Source: Crambe crambe
Taxonomy: Eukaryota; Porifera; Demospongiae; Poecilosclerida; Crambeidae
Length of the DNA stretch: 64,000 bases
Assembly: GCA_963924555.1 (NCBI GenBank)
Contig: OZ004581.1
Coordinates: 744,001 to 808,000, forward strand
Direction: 5' to 3'
Position 1 is the stretch's first letter, and every line of letters begins with the position of its first letter. The notes beneath the pieces are model-generated. The model did not search any database and was not told the origin of the DNA. It saw only the letters and a list, made by a program, of their open reading frames with translations. Of this stretch, positions 35,843 through 46,332 are shown one piece after another. Made by a program: the position numbers and the translations under genes.

Positions 35843-36129
35843 AAATCTCAAACCCCCCCCCCCCCCGCATATAGCCTAGCGCCTTTAAGCGCATGCGCAT
35901 ATGCACGTGCATGCCAATGTTGTCACGTGACCATCATGGCCTCATATCATGTGACTCGCCTGGACCCGCCCGCGCCCATAATTAGAGGATTTCACGATCT
36001 TTGGAATGGGAAAGCCAAAAGTGGAAGTAATTGAAACCTACCGATTGGTTAGATTCCTCATATCGATCATGTGACTGGCTTTTTGCAGTTGCAAAGACCG
36101 TGAAATCCTCTGTACAGCGGTTTTCCAAC

Positions 36130-36341
36130 GAAGCCAGTCACATGATCAATATGAGCAATCTGACCAACCAGTTCGCTCCAATCACTTCCGCTTTCCACAC
36201 TTTCCTGTTGCAAGGTTTCTGTAGTACAGTGCATGCGCATTACAGCTGTTCTTCAAAACCTTGCAACAGGAAGTGGAAAGCGGAAGTGATTGGAGCGAAC
36301 TGGTTGGTCAGATTGCTCATATTGATCATGTGACTGGCTTC
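36130..36341. repeat. Large inverted repeat with about 83-bp arms
   Basis: The arms 36130-36214 and 36259-36341 are near-perfect inverses (GAAGCCAGTCACATGATCAA against its complement) around a 44-base loop with GCATGCGCAT. A single arm recurs at 20473-20580. Transcripts would fold into a long hairpin. Confidence 0.85.
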
Positions 36342-36422
36342 TGCAGTTAGTTGCACGTTGCAAAATTTTGCCGTAATGGATTTATTCCATAAAGAAGCCG
36401 GTGTGGTGTTCTGGTTACTCTC

Positions 36423-36488
36423 TAGTCTCGCGAGCCAGCCCACTTATTTTTTTCGCGAAAAAAATAAGTGGGCTGGCTTGCGAGACTA
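36423..36488. mobile_element. 66-bp palindromic micro-MITE with 9-bp target site
   Basis: An almost perfect palindrome begins TAGTCTCGCGAGCCAGCCCA. The flanks are GTTACTCTC and GTTACTCTG, a 9-bp duplication with one change. Confidence 0.88.
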
Positions 36489-36654
36489 GTTACTCTGACT
36501 TCTGAAATATTTCATATGAAATTTTAACAACTTCTTCACCCTCCTCTTGATAAATCATACTTTACTAGACCTTTTAAATAAATTCTCAGTGCATGAAATC
36601 ATGGCTGATAAAAATACTAATTGCGGTCAAAAACCATTTCTCCTCTTCAGTATA

Positions 36655-37260
36655 TAGACCATTTTTTGTCGGGGGGTGTGTAGTCACATGATACCGTAGA
36701 AGGTATGCCCTTACCTAAAAATCGTTCTTACGTAGGGCGGAAGCTTCGAAGCTGGCTGTAGCTGTATTGAAGAATGCCTTCTAGTTTCTGTGGAATAGGC
36801 TGCACTAAGCGGTACAGCAAAGAATAAGGACAGGTTCCTATCAATTAAAATCTCCAAACTGGATGCTTGGCCACTTAAACGTCTTAGCTCAGGTACCATT
36901 AGTCTCGCGTAGCCAGACCCTTTCCCGGTTTTTGGCGCGAGGCGCGCCAAAAACCGGGAAAGGGTCTGGCTACGCGAGACTAAGGTACCATATGGATCAG
37001 GCAAGTCTTCTTTGTCAATCTTGAGCTTTTCAGCATACCTTCCTTCTAGAGAAGTACAATAGGATCGCGTAAAATGCTCTGATAAGGCATCTATAGCTTG
37101 CTCTCTGAAAAATAATATTACTATTTAGAGTTAGCTGCCATTGTTTTCTTGCCCAACGCGTACGCAGCATGCGACTAGCGCGCGCCCTAGCTAATCGCGT
37201 GGGTGGGTCTATCATGTGAGCTGATGAGTCACACCCGTACCCCCGACAAAAAATGGTCTA
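36655..37260. mobile_element. 606-bp TIR element with TA target site
   Basis: Both ends read TAGACCATTTTTTGTCGGGG inwards and are bordered by TA. It carries no transposase frame. Its interior contains a separate nested micro-MITE (36900-36982). Bases 37150-37200 are GC-rich with GCGCGC words. Confidence 0.8.
36900..36982. mobile_element. 83-bp palindromic micro-MITE nested in the 606-bp element
   Basis: A palindrome begins TAGTCTCGCGTAGCCAGACC and is symmetric around GGCGCGAGGCGCGCC. The flanks AGGTACCAT at 36891-36899 and 36983-36991 are a perfect 9-bp target duplication. Confidence 0.92.
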
Positions 37261-37550
37261 TAAGATATGCATTGACTCAATAGATGTATAAACTTGTTCA
37301 CTTTTGCTGCCATACTGATGTCAGCTGTTCACCAAATAGTTGAGTCTGTAGAAATATCACATGAATCTAGGCTCAGGAAAGATCAAATGTTGTAGACATT
37401 ATTCTTTCCATGGGAGCTTGGGGTCTTGCAATGCCTTAAATACACATGAAAATTCTCAGAAAAAAATAAAATTTGCAGGCAGGAATGATACATCTTAGCA
37501 CTATCAATTCACAAAAAATCAAATCCTTAATTCATGGAGAAATGAAATTT

Positions 37551-37792
37551 GACCACTCTCTCCACTGGTACTTTCAGCCTGTACAGTTGGACCAGCTCAG
37601 CCTCAGGAAGTCTAATGATACTACGACTAGCTACTTCATAAGCATGCATCATTACCTTCTTGAATAAGCCTTCCATATGCTTGAATATCTTTCGATGCAC
37701 GTTTACCATGCATCTTTGTATCATTAGACTTCCTGAGGCTGAGAGTGCACCTAGTCCAAGTGTACAGGCTGAAAGTACCAGTGGAGAGAGTC
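37551..37792. repeat. Inverted repeat of about 240 bp
   Basis: The left arm (GACCACTCTCTCCACTGGTA through CCTCAGGAAGTCTAATGATA) is repeated inverted at 37719-37792, with a short gain in the right arm. It looks like a TIR element with about 65-bp arms; the target site is unclear. Confidence 0.75.
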
Positions 37793-37798
37793 TTAACT

Positions 37799-38066
37799 CA
37801 TAGGCGTAGGGGAGGGGGGGGGGGCTGAGGGGGCTGGAGCCCCCCCAATGTTTTTCAAGGGGGGGGGGGGCAGAGCCCCCTATATTTTGACAATTCTTTA
37901 ATTATCGTGTTGAGCTAGATTAAAGGTTACTCATGTGATACACCCAACCACATTAATTAGTTTCATGTTAACTGCTACTCCCTAAATCACAAAAACTCAA
38001 AATCTACGACTGGTATGTTCTACCAGCCCCCCCCCCCCCAATAATTATGCCCCTCATACGCCTATG
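37799..38066. mobile_element. 268-bp TIR element with G- and C-runs
   Basis: The ends are CATAGGCGTA and its inverse TACGCCTATG, with TTAACT on both flanks as a 6-bp target duplication. The interior has G-runs, a GGAGCCCCCCC word and C-runs. It has no coding potential. Confidence 0.8.
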
Positions 38067-40599
38067 TTAACTCACAGTAAAAAAGTTGCCATTCTTTATG
38101 GTGAGTTTGCAGTAATTTTCTGGATACTGTTTGTATTCTCCGAAAATTAACAGTTTTTTAAGTTGTGTGCATGCGTACTAGTAGTCAAGATTTTTTCTGA
38201 AATAGTAGGTGATGATGAGACAAATAAACGAACAAAAACAACAACAACAAAAAAACAACAAAAACAAAAAACAACAACAAAAAACAACAAAAAACAAAAC
38301 CAAACTACAGCAGCAACAAACCAAAACAAAACAAGAAAGAAAGAAAAAAGGCTGACTACAAAAGACCGTCCAGTTCAGGGGGTAGGGTTGGCCTGGCCGT
38401 GGCGGTGCAGCCATAGACTTGTAAACCGACTAGTAGTTGGTTTACGGATGACACCTGACGATTAATTTTCCATAAAACCGCAGTACTGGTCCGCGATCCG
38501 GTGGAGTTGGTCCGGTAGAATTTGCGCATGTGCAAGATAAATGCAATGGTCATAATTTTAGCGAGCACAAATTTAATTCTGCACTGTCTGTGTCAGCCAA
38601 CCTGAAAATTTCTGTACTCGTCGTATACAGTGGAACTCCTCTATTCCAACCCCCTGAAATGGGAACCCCTCTATTCCAACCCCCTGAAATGGAGACACCT
38701 CTGTATACAGTGGAACTGCTCAAATGGTGATAGTGTCATTAAAGGTTGGTGCACAGGTGACCATATTCCAGCAAGTACTTGTGAGGCATGAATAGAATTA
38801 AATGTTTAGTTCCTAATGTCATTCACACTGTACAGAGTCATTGGAGCCAAGTGCATGAATTTTCAACCCAATTTGGCTCTCATCATTTAGCTATAGCTTC
38901 GAATTGTCACAGACACTATTATTATCTTCACTCTGAGACTCAAAAGAGTCAATATTGACTTGAGGATCATTTCTAGCTATAGCAGAGTGATCAGCCAATG
39001 ATTCCTTGGCGAAGTACAGTGATAAAATCTTTTTATCAGAGAGCAGTAGGTCTCTCTATGTAGGGAATCTTTATTTAGTATATCCATCCAACAATTCCTA
39101 CATATGTACGTTATACCATGTCACACTTATAGCTAGCTGTAAGTTATAGGAAGCTTCAATAGCAACAATTTCGGGGATAGTTGGTTGGGTATACAGAACA
39201 AAGATTAACCCCATATCCTTTATTTTTTAAATTTCATTTCATAGGAATGATAGCTACTTCAATAAAGTGGCTAAACAAGAGTTCAAGGGGTATTGCACCA
39301 CATTTGAGAAGGAGGATTTTGACCTGGAGGATTTTGACGACCTGACTAATTAATTTTTTGACCAATGTGTGAGGAATCGATAAAGGATTGGAAAAGTGTG
39401 TGAAATTGATGGAGGAACTGTGTGAGAAATTGGAAACACAGAAGAAGGAAATGTGTGAGGAATTGGAAATGGAGATGATGGAAATGTGAAAAGAAGCGTG
39501 TGAAATTAATGAAGGAAATGTGCGAGATATTGACGAAAGAAATTGGTAATGTGTGAGAAATTGATGAAGGAGGATTTTTGTGAGCATGTATTTCAGAAGA
39601 TTCTAGAAGCTCACTGCTTCAATATCCAACCTGGGTGTCTGCAGCATCACTGCTTCCCAGTGAATACAGGGAATTGAAGGAGTTATGTGCCAACTGGTTG
39701 CATACTTGACTTATATTATGTACAACTAATACTGAGTGGGAGAGTTACCCAAGTTGCTAGTTGGGGTGTGATCTGGTTGTCAGCCAGTCAAAATTGAATT
39801 GAGCTAGCAAGCTGTAGGTGACTGGAGTCTCTAGAGGGAGATGATCACATTCAGTCATGTGAATGTGGAAACTAGGTCTCACTCGTTGTCCCTTTATCAA
39901 TCTAAGTGCTCTGTTAATAGTGCTGTCCTAGGGCTGTCCCAAAATAAGTGTGGCCAGTCAATATTTGAAGTAGAATTGCAATTTTTCAGTGCACTAACTT
40001 GGCAATCTACTTAAATTCAATATTTATCCATGAAAACTTTCACTTTTCAAAATAACCCCACATCCATAATTTGTAAGTGTGTACACTGTATACGTAAAAG
40101 AAGGAGTTAGTTTATCTCACTTGGTTGTTTTCTCCATCCACTTATGAAATTAATAATATTATTATGAAAGTATCAGGACAATACTAGCAGCTGTTCTGTT
40201 AGACTGCAAAAAAACGTTACACCCTTGCCCAGTTTAGCTTCTCCTTTTTAGTAGCAAGTGCCCAACTGAAGTAACAATAAAGAATGATCATTAACCAGTG
40301 CAGACATAATGATCATACTGGGTTGGAATCTGTTGTCCCCAAGCCAAAAGTGGCTCCTTTTTGCTGTTGGCAACTGGATAACTTCTAATGAGTCACACTT
40401 TTAATCGATCTCTGTGATTTATTATTATTATCAGTTGAAACCAAGGGAGGGAAAGAGTCTTGAGCTGTCCAGTGAAATGGTCTCACAGAAGCATGGAAGT
40501 GAATGCATTATGGCCTAGACACTATGAAGTAAATCCAACAATCATGGGCCTCACAAGTGGGAGTAGAGTAGTGTCAACTTAGTTTTATGCCTTAAATTT
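38067..40599. other. Gene-free accessory stretch
   Basis: The stretch holds an AAC/AAAAC low-complexity tract (38220-38350), a TACAGTGGAACTCC-type repeat with a duplicated CTATTCCAACCCCCTGAAAT unit (38627-38711), and a degenerate minisatellite of TGTGTGAGGAATTGGAAATG-like words (39361-39580). The piece at 39596-39690 (AGAAGATTCTAGAAGCTCAC) may be a remnant exon, but I cannot assign it. No gene is supported. Confidence 0.55.
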
Positions 40600-41987
40600 G
40601 CAGGCACAATAATCATTGCCACTTTGGAGAAAAAGAAACTAGTGAACTGAAAACCAGCTTCAAAGTACTTCTTGAACATAATGATAGGATACTTGAAGGG
40701 TATCAGTGATTCAGAAAGGAACAGGTTGTTGGGAAAATTCATAAAGAAAGTTAAGGATGGAACGAATATCTCTCTCTGTCAGTGGATAGACTATTCAGTT
40801 ATATGAAGCTTGGTTGTTCACTGAAGTGGTACAAACCATGCATCCATTCTCAAAGAACTTGCTGAGAGTGTTGGAAGTCTCAATGAGTATGAGAAATACA
40901 TAAAGATATTTTGTGCCTATTTGAGGAGGAGGATTATGAGTAAGGATGCTGCAGGCAAGCAGAGGAGTATACAATTGAGGCAACTGAGGCACTCGCCTCA
41001 GTGAAAATTTGGGACATGTTGCAGATATTATAGAAAATTGATCTATGCAGTATATGCATGAGCTTATCAGTAAAATGATTGATTCTAGATCTCCAAATTT
41101 TTATTTTTTATAAAAAAATGCTTTGCACTCTGCACGGGAGGGGGCACACTTCCCTCCCCCTCGCCTTGGTTTTATGGCCACGCGATCCACTGTACACCAA
41201 TTTGGCCTCAGTGAAATAAAAACCTGGCTACTCCCCTGGCAAGGTGAAGCTTGCTGGAGACAAGGAATGGAACAAGGAGTTACTGGAGGGTGATTTAGCC
41301 ACCATTTCTGACATACCATCTTTTATGCATCAGATACGTACCTCTGATCCAGAATCCAATGGTGGTAAGAATATCTGTTTTATGGTGTTGCATTGTGATC
41401 TTTTCCATGTGTGTTCATTAATGTTGTAGCTATGTATGCTTATGTAGTCAATTCTCAATCTGCAGATGGTGCAGAAAAAAATGGAAATATTATTTCACTG
41501 GGGCTGATGGAGAAAACGTTACGAGAAAATTTCACTGGGAGTGTAGCTAGTGATAAGTTCAGGTTTCTTTTCTAAGCTACCTGTACTTGAAACTTCTCAT
41601 GATGAAAAAAAGGGTGAGTACAAAAATAATATCCATTGGCTTACGTATATATTGTACCTCATGTATGGACTTAGATGCATAGGTATGTATGATTGATGGT
41701 CATGCCAATTTGCATCTTATTTCTTGTACAGCCTGCTTTGTGTATGACTTAACAGAGGTACAAAAAAAATGGGTATGGAGCGTCCCTCTTGATCGTAACA
41801 AAACAAGATCTGAATAATCAAGACATCACAAAGGTTATGAAAAGTCAGGATCCACAAAATGCCCTCTTGATCGATCATGACATCACAAAGAATGTGAAAA
41901 GTCAGGATACACAAATGGATAATAATGAAGTTTCACCAAGCCCACAAAATAATAAGGTTTCTTACCGAATATACATCGAAAGACTGT
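40600..41987 (+). pseudogene. Broken relative of the helical-domain genes
   Basis: It aligns with 34430-35498: GAAACTAGTGAACTGAAAAC, then ATGAAGCTTGGTTGTTCACT (YMKLGCSLKWYKP in another frame), then AGTATGAGAAATACATAAAG, AAGCTTGCTGGAGACAAGGA and TTCTGACATACCATC. Small indels break the frame, and a 279-bp MITE sits inside the exon at 40960-41238. Downstream exons corresponding to 34971 and 35344 are recognisable at 41467 and 41732 (GCCTGCTTTGTGTATGACTT) but have lost their frame. Confidence 0.75.
40960..41238. mobile_element. 279-bp MITE inserted in a pseudogene exon
   Basis: The ends are CAGAGGAGTA and TACTCCCCTG (inverse CAGGGGAGTA), flanked on both sides by GCAAG. Removing it would restore continuity between GATGCTGCAGGCAAG and GTGAAGCTTGCTGG, as in the sister genes, which fixes the borders well. 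Confidence 0.88.
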
Positions 41988-42297
41988 GATAGTAACTAGT
42001 AACCTGTCTGTTTTCTTTCTTTTTAATTAATTTTGTTGAGACTCGCGCGCAACACAAAATCTCAGACCCATTCCGGAATGAAAAGGAGTCGTAGGGCCCC
42101 TCAGCCTCAAACTCACGCAATAAGGGTAGTCACCTGGGGAAGTCCCGGGGATAGACCCGCGCCGCGCCAATTGCGCGCAGTGCGCAAGATTCACAAGGCT
42201 GCTGGCGCGGCATGGCGCATGCGGTCGTGCGCGTGGGCGTCACCGACTACTACGCATGCGCATTGAATGAGTTTTGCGTATGACCTTTGACCCTCAT

Positions 42298-42585
42298 TAC
42301 TGCGGTTTTAGGGAATCTTGGAACAAAGACGGCCGGCAATAAACATTAAACCGTAGTCAGCGCATGCGCAATTGTGCATAGTTACCAAAACAATCGATGA
42401 TGGCTCAGTTAGGACGGGTGTTAGTTATTCTCCAACGAATATCCTTACTATAAGGGCTTCTCCTACCTGGTTCACTGGCCATTGTAAGCTGAGAAACGAT
42501 CTGGAGCCTTAGTTACCAATGTGCTTGAGCATGCGCTTGAGCATGCGCACTTTCTCGTGTTCCAAGATTTCCTAAAACCGCAGTA
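42298..42585. mobile_element. 288-bp TIR element, GC-rich interior
   Basis: The ends TACTGCGGTTTTAGGGAATC and its inverse continue for about 27 bases, with TA at both borders. The interior has repeated GCGCATGCGC-type words. A fragment of the end (AAAACCGCAGTACTGG) occurs at 38475. Confidence 0.75.
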
Positions 42586-42855
42586 CTGTGGTTTTATGGA
42601 ATCTTGCACAAATCGGGGTGATTGCATAAGAAGGCGCTGTGGCCCATGGCATTACTGGCTTAAGGCCTTATGGCCAAGGATTGTGTGGCCTTAGGACTAT
42701 AGTTGCACACAATAATGAGGAGCTGAGCATAACCATAGATACTATGGATAAAGCATGTGCGCATGCTTTATCTATTTTAGATCCCATTGCGCATGCGCGT
42801 AGCTACTGTAGTCCATAGTTACAAACATCAGTACTGTTTGGTTTGCTATAGCTAG

Positions 42856-43080
42856 TTGAGTTATGAAATGGCGGCAAGAATAGTCCATCCTCCTGTTATA
42901 GCTATCTATAAATCGGGGATACTCCCCGAGCACGAAGGGTACAAGTATTTTGTGCCTGCCCAGTCCGAAGATCAAAGAAGGCGGCGTATGAAACACCAGC
43001 TTGCTGTAGACCAGCTAGAATGTTCCTTCTTTTATACTAGCTACTCTCAGAAAAGCTTGTTGGGTAACGTGGAATTTTAA
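42856..43080 (+). CDS. Small open frame, 74 codons, doubtful
   Basis: The frame starts MSYEMAARIVHPPVIAIYKS and contains ILPEHEGYKYFVPAQSEDQ, which has a protein-like composition unlike the surrounding repeats. GAATGTTCCTTC may follow a lost donor. I recognise no family. It may be the first exon of a decayed gene or transposon gene. Confidence 0.25.
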   Translation: MSYEMAARIVHPPVIAIYKSGILPEHEGYKYFVPAQSEDQRRRRMKHQLAVDQLECSFFYTSYSQKSLLGNVEF

Positions 43081-43348
43081 TATTATTCATTGACCACGTT
43101 GCACGTTTATAATGACATGATATTCATAACGTCAACAAGCTTTTCAGAGAGTATAGTAGCCAGCATAAAAGGCAGAACTTCAACAACTTCTTTAAGCTGT
43201 CTTACAGCATTCAGCATAGCCTGGGGATGCAAAAAATTAGTGCACTCCTACAAAATTAGTGCACTCCTACAGAATATTAGTGCACACTTGCTGATTTAAT
43301 GCACATAGCAACCACATAGCAACGGGATCTAAGTAATATTTAGTTCAC

Positions 43349-43511
43349 TCTTTTCTAGCTCTAAGTGTTTTAATGCACCTGCACGAGAATGATGCTATAA
43401 TGCTCGAGGTGAATGTAATGCACGAGCCGAAGGCGAGTGCATTGCATCACCGAGAGCATTATAGCATCATTCGAGTGCACCATGCATTAAAACACATGGA
43501 GCTAGAAAAGA
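43349..43511. repeat. Inverted repeat with about 45-bp arms
   Basis: ACTCTTTTCTAGCTCTAAGT at the left pairs with the inverse at 43490-43511. Inner arms pair around TGCACGAGCCGAAGGCGAGT. AGTGCACTCCTAC direct repeats precede it at 43230-43270. Confidence 0.75.
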
Positions 43512-43525
43512 GTGATCTAAACATT

Positions 43526-43965
43526 TTAGTGCTGGTCACATGACTTGTGACCAATCAAATTCCAGTTGGTCCTTACAGAATCCTAGCCCTAGCCTAGCCC
43601 TAGCTAGCCCTGGTACCTAGCAAGCTCTGACACACTTTGGTTCAGTAAGAATGCTCTAATTTAATGATATTCAAAAAAATAAATGAGGTAAATTCCTGAG
43701 GTTTTCCTGTTTGAAACCCAATGTAAAAAGTGAAATGCTAAAGTCTATAAAAGAAAACATTAAGACATACATTTACTGTAAGCACTAGGGACTGAGGCTG
43801 GAAGGTCATAGTCCTAGTGGATCTTCCACTAGGCTCCTATGTACCTTCAGCACAGTTTCTCAAGTGTGCACTAAATATTTAGTGCACATGAAAGTGTGCT
43901 TTATGAGATTTAAAGCACACTTTTCAGAGAATCTGATTGGTCACAAGTCATGTGACCAGCACTAA
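43526..43965. mobile_element. 440-bp TIR element
   Basis: The ends TTAGTGCTGGTCACATGACT and its inverse extend for about 30 bases (through TTGTGACCAATCA). There is no reading frame. Tandem CCTAGCCCTAGC words lie near 43590. Confidence 0.7.
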
Positions 43966-44194
43966 TGATACTATAATACACTACGGCATAGATTTACTGT
44001 ATGAAATAAATTTTAGCTCAGAATTTCAAGTAGTCTGGCAAATATTACTATAGTGGTTAATGGGACTGTATTCCCTCTCACACTTGATGGAATCAATTGC
44101 TGTTGCCCATTTTCTGATCAAAAGGCATGTAAACTTTAGGTACATGGAATAGTAATGTTAGTTTTTGTATTAGCTGACATATATTGTCTCTAGC

Positions 44195-44493
44195 CAGGGT
44201 TTCATCTAGGAATTTCACCTTGGAGGGGAAGCTCATGGAACGTGTGGCCATAAGGGGGGGGGGGGGGGGGGGGGGGGGGGGATGTGCCCCCTCCTGCACA
44301 GAGCACAAAGCCAAAAATGCTTAAATACTTAGAAGTATTCAAAATGCTTGGATCCTAAAATATACTACTTAGAAGTATTCTTTGTCTTTCTTTTGGCAGT
44401 ATCTTGGGGGGGAAGCTGGGTCAGGTTGGAGGAGAAGTTGACCTGTTTGGGGGGGAAGCTTCCCCTGCGCCCCCCTCCTTAGATGAAACCCTG
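44195..44493. mobile_element. 299-bp TIR element containing a 25-G run
   Basis: Both ends read CAGGGTTTCATCTA inwards, with CTAGC as a 5-bp target duplication on both flanks. The G-run at 44257-44281 and a repeated TACTTAGAAGTATTC word lie inside. Confidence 0.8.
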
Positions 44494-45212
44494 CTAGCAT
44501 TTGCAAGTGGTGTTAAAACTGTAATCCCTCTCCCAAGAAATAGATTAACAATTTTGCAACTGTATTAGTTATTTCAGGGAAAGGATAGAACAGTAAATGG
44601 AATTGGTGCATTCGTTTTCTATACAATAGTCATCCTATGGAGATGGCAAGCTTACTATATTTCCCCCCTAATATCCATAGGGTCCACAGGACAACTGACT
44701 GAGCCGAATTCTTGAGGTGGATGGTGTCAAAATCCAACAGCCAAAAGCTGGAAGTATTGCAATAATGCTGATGAGGGAGAACTGAGCAGAAACTGGCGGA
44801 TAACTTCGGGGCAAAATTATCTAGCTATAATAATAATGAATCTATGTCTAATTTTAATACCAAAAGTCATTCTGGCCTTTCTTTCAAATCAATCACATAA
44901 AATTAATGTATAATGAGCAATGATAGGTACTCATAGTTATAGTTACAAGGAAAAAAGTTTAATAACTTCCTTCCTCAGACTCTCCAACTTCAACTCTCTG
45001 ACTCTGTACCTAAAAGGAATGGACTCTGGACTGCTGCTCGCCCAGCATTAGTATAATGCTCTGACACCAATAGAACACTTGATAAGCTGACAGAAAAGCC
45101 CAACAGCTTCTACGATCCTAGGCCTCTAGCTGTAAAAATAGCCAAATTGGAGGACGCACGATATGCACACTCAGGGGAGGAGCTATTCAGCAACATTATT
45201 TTTGTAAGAGGA
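44494..45212. other. Gene-free stretch
   Basis: I see no exons or mobile elements with clear ends. The DNA is AT-rich and has short TAGCTATAATAATAATGA-like runs. Confidence 0.45.
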
Positions 45213-46142
45213 GCAAATTTCGGCTCGGGGAAGATAAAGACTATAGCTAGTATCGATCGGTGGATGTCAGTACCCCCCCACCCAGAATACAAGTGTCCAG
45301 GACTGCATGCCAGGACAAGCATAAGGGAAGCAGAAATCACCTGATCAACCTATTAGACAGATGTCGCACTTGAAAGTCTCCTTTGGTAGCTAAGAAGGAG
45401 TCATTCGTTCAAAATCAGACACATCAAAGGAATCAAAGTCAAATAATGGTGGTAATGTGGGTGACATAGTTGCTGGTGAGGGCATAAATAATTTAGTAGA
45501 TAATCTTTTAAGAAACTGAAAAAAAAAAAAAAAAAAAGATTGAGGTTCCTAAAGGACCAGTCATAAAAATTTTTTGTGCAATTCTGAAGTGGCGAGAGAG
45601 ATATGGCCTAACAAAGAGTATTCTTGCATCTGTGAAATCACATGACCTTCCCCTTCTCTATTTTGATTTCTTCCAGTCTCCTGAATAGGTTTCCAGGTGA
45701 TAAGTGTATAATAATGGACATCCTTTTGTAGAGGTTGTCCTCTTTATGGACAAAAGTACATTTAAATCGTCCTTTGTCGAGAGGTTTGTCCTCTTTTCTT
45801 ATCAGAGTTCCAAGTGCTGTACAACCCTTTCCCTCTTCATTTGAATAATTGTTTACAGCATGGGAGATTTTCCCTCTGACCCTCTGATCTGCTGTTCCAG
45901 GTAGTGCAGGATCCCATCTTGTATTGTACCAATATCAAGGCATGTTGAGAGGAAGCCAATCATTGAGTGCTGGCAAAGTACGTATTGTATGAAGTCATTG
46001 GGAAAGTATTTATTTCCCACAGAATTTTCATGCAATAATTTTTTTCCCTCCAAAAATGCAGTTGTTAGCGGAATAGCTATAAGAGGTGTGGTCAGAAGTG
46101 TAACCTGGATGAATGCAAGCTGTGTGGACCATGTCAGCAATA
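45213..46142 (+). pseudogene. Third, heavily decayed copy of the USP53/54-like 3' end
   Basis: The homology is to the end of exon 11 (GACTATAG...CGATCGGTGGATGTCA, then AGTCAAATAATGGTGGTAAT and GACATAGTTGCTGGTGAG), to exon 13 (GATCTGCTGTTCCAGGTAGT at 45889) and to exon 14 (TATAAGAGGTGTGGTCAGAA at 46078, through GTGTGGACCATGTCAGCAA). Exon 12 is missing, and a run of about 20 A sits at 45520-45538. Like the second copy, it has the GAATGCAAG Cys codon that the intact gene lacks. Confidence 0.82.
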
Positions 46143-46332
46143 AATACAGTGACTATAATTTAACTTTTCATAACTCAATGAAAAAAATAAAATTGCATGA
46201 AATTAAGGCAATTATCATCAACAGTAGAAAAAATAGTCTTGTACTCAGTATGAAAAATTAACAAAGATAATAAACAACGGAAAAGTACAGTGAAAGTTAA
46301 AAAAATTAGTCTGCTCATGGGATTTGGGTACA

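Noticed and set aside
38147..38465. Phe/Cys- or Lys/Thr-rich frames on both strands
   Set aside because: They come from the AAC/AAAAC low-complexity tract; no splice context or homology is visible.
42033..42266. 77-codon Arg-rich frame
   Set aside because: It is a GC-rich repeat flank shared with other 3' flanks; no protein-like pattern or splice context.
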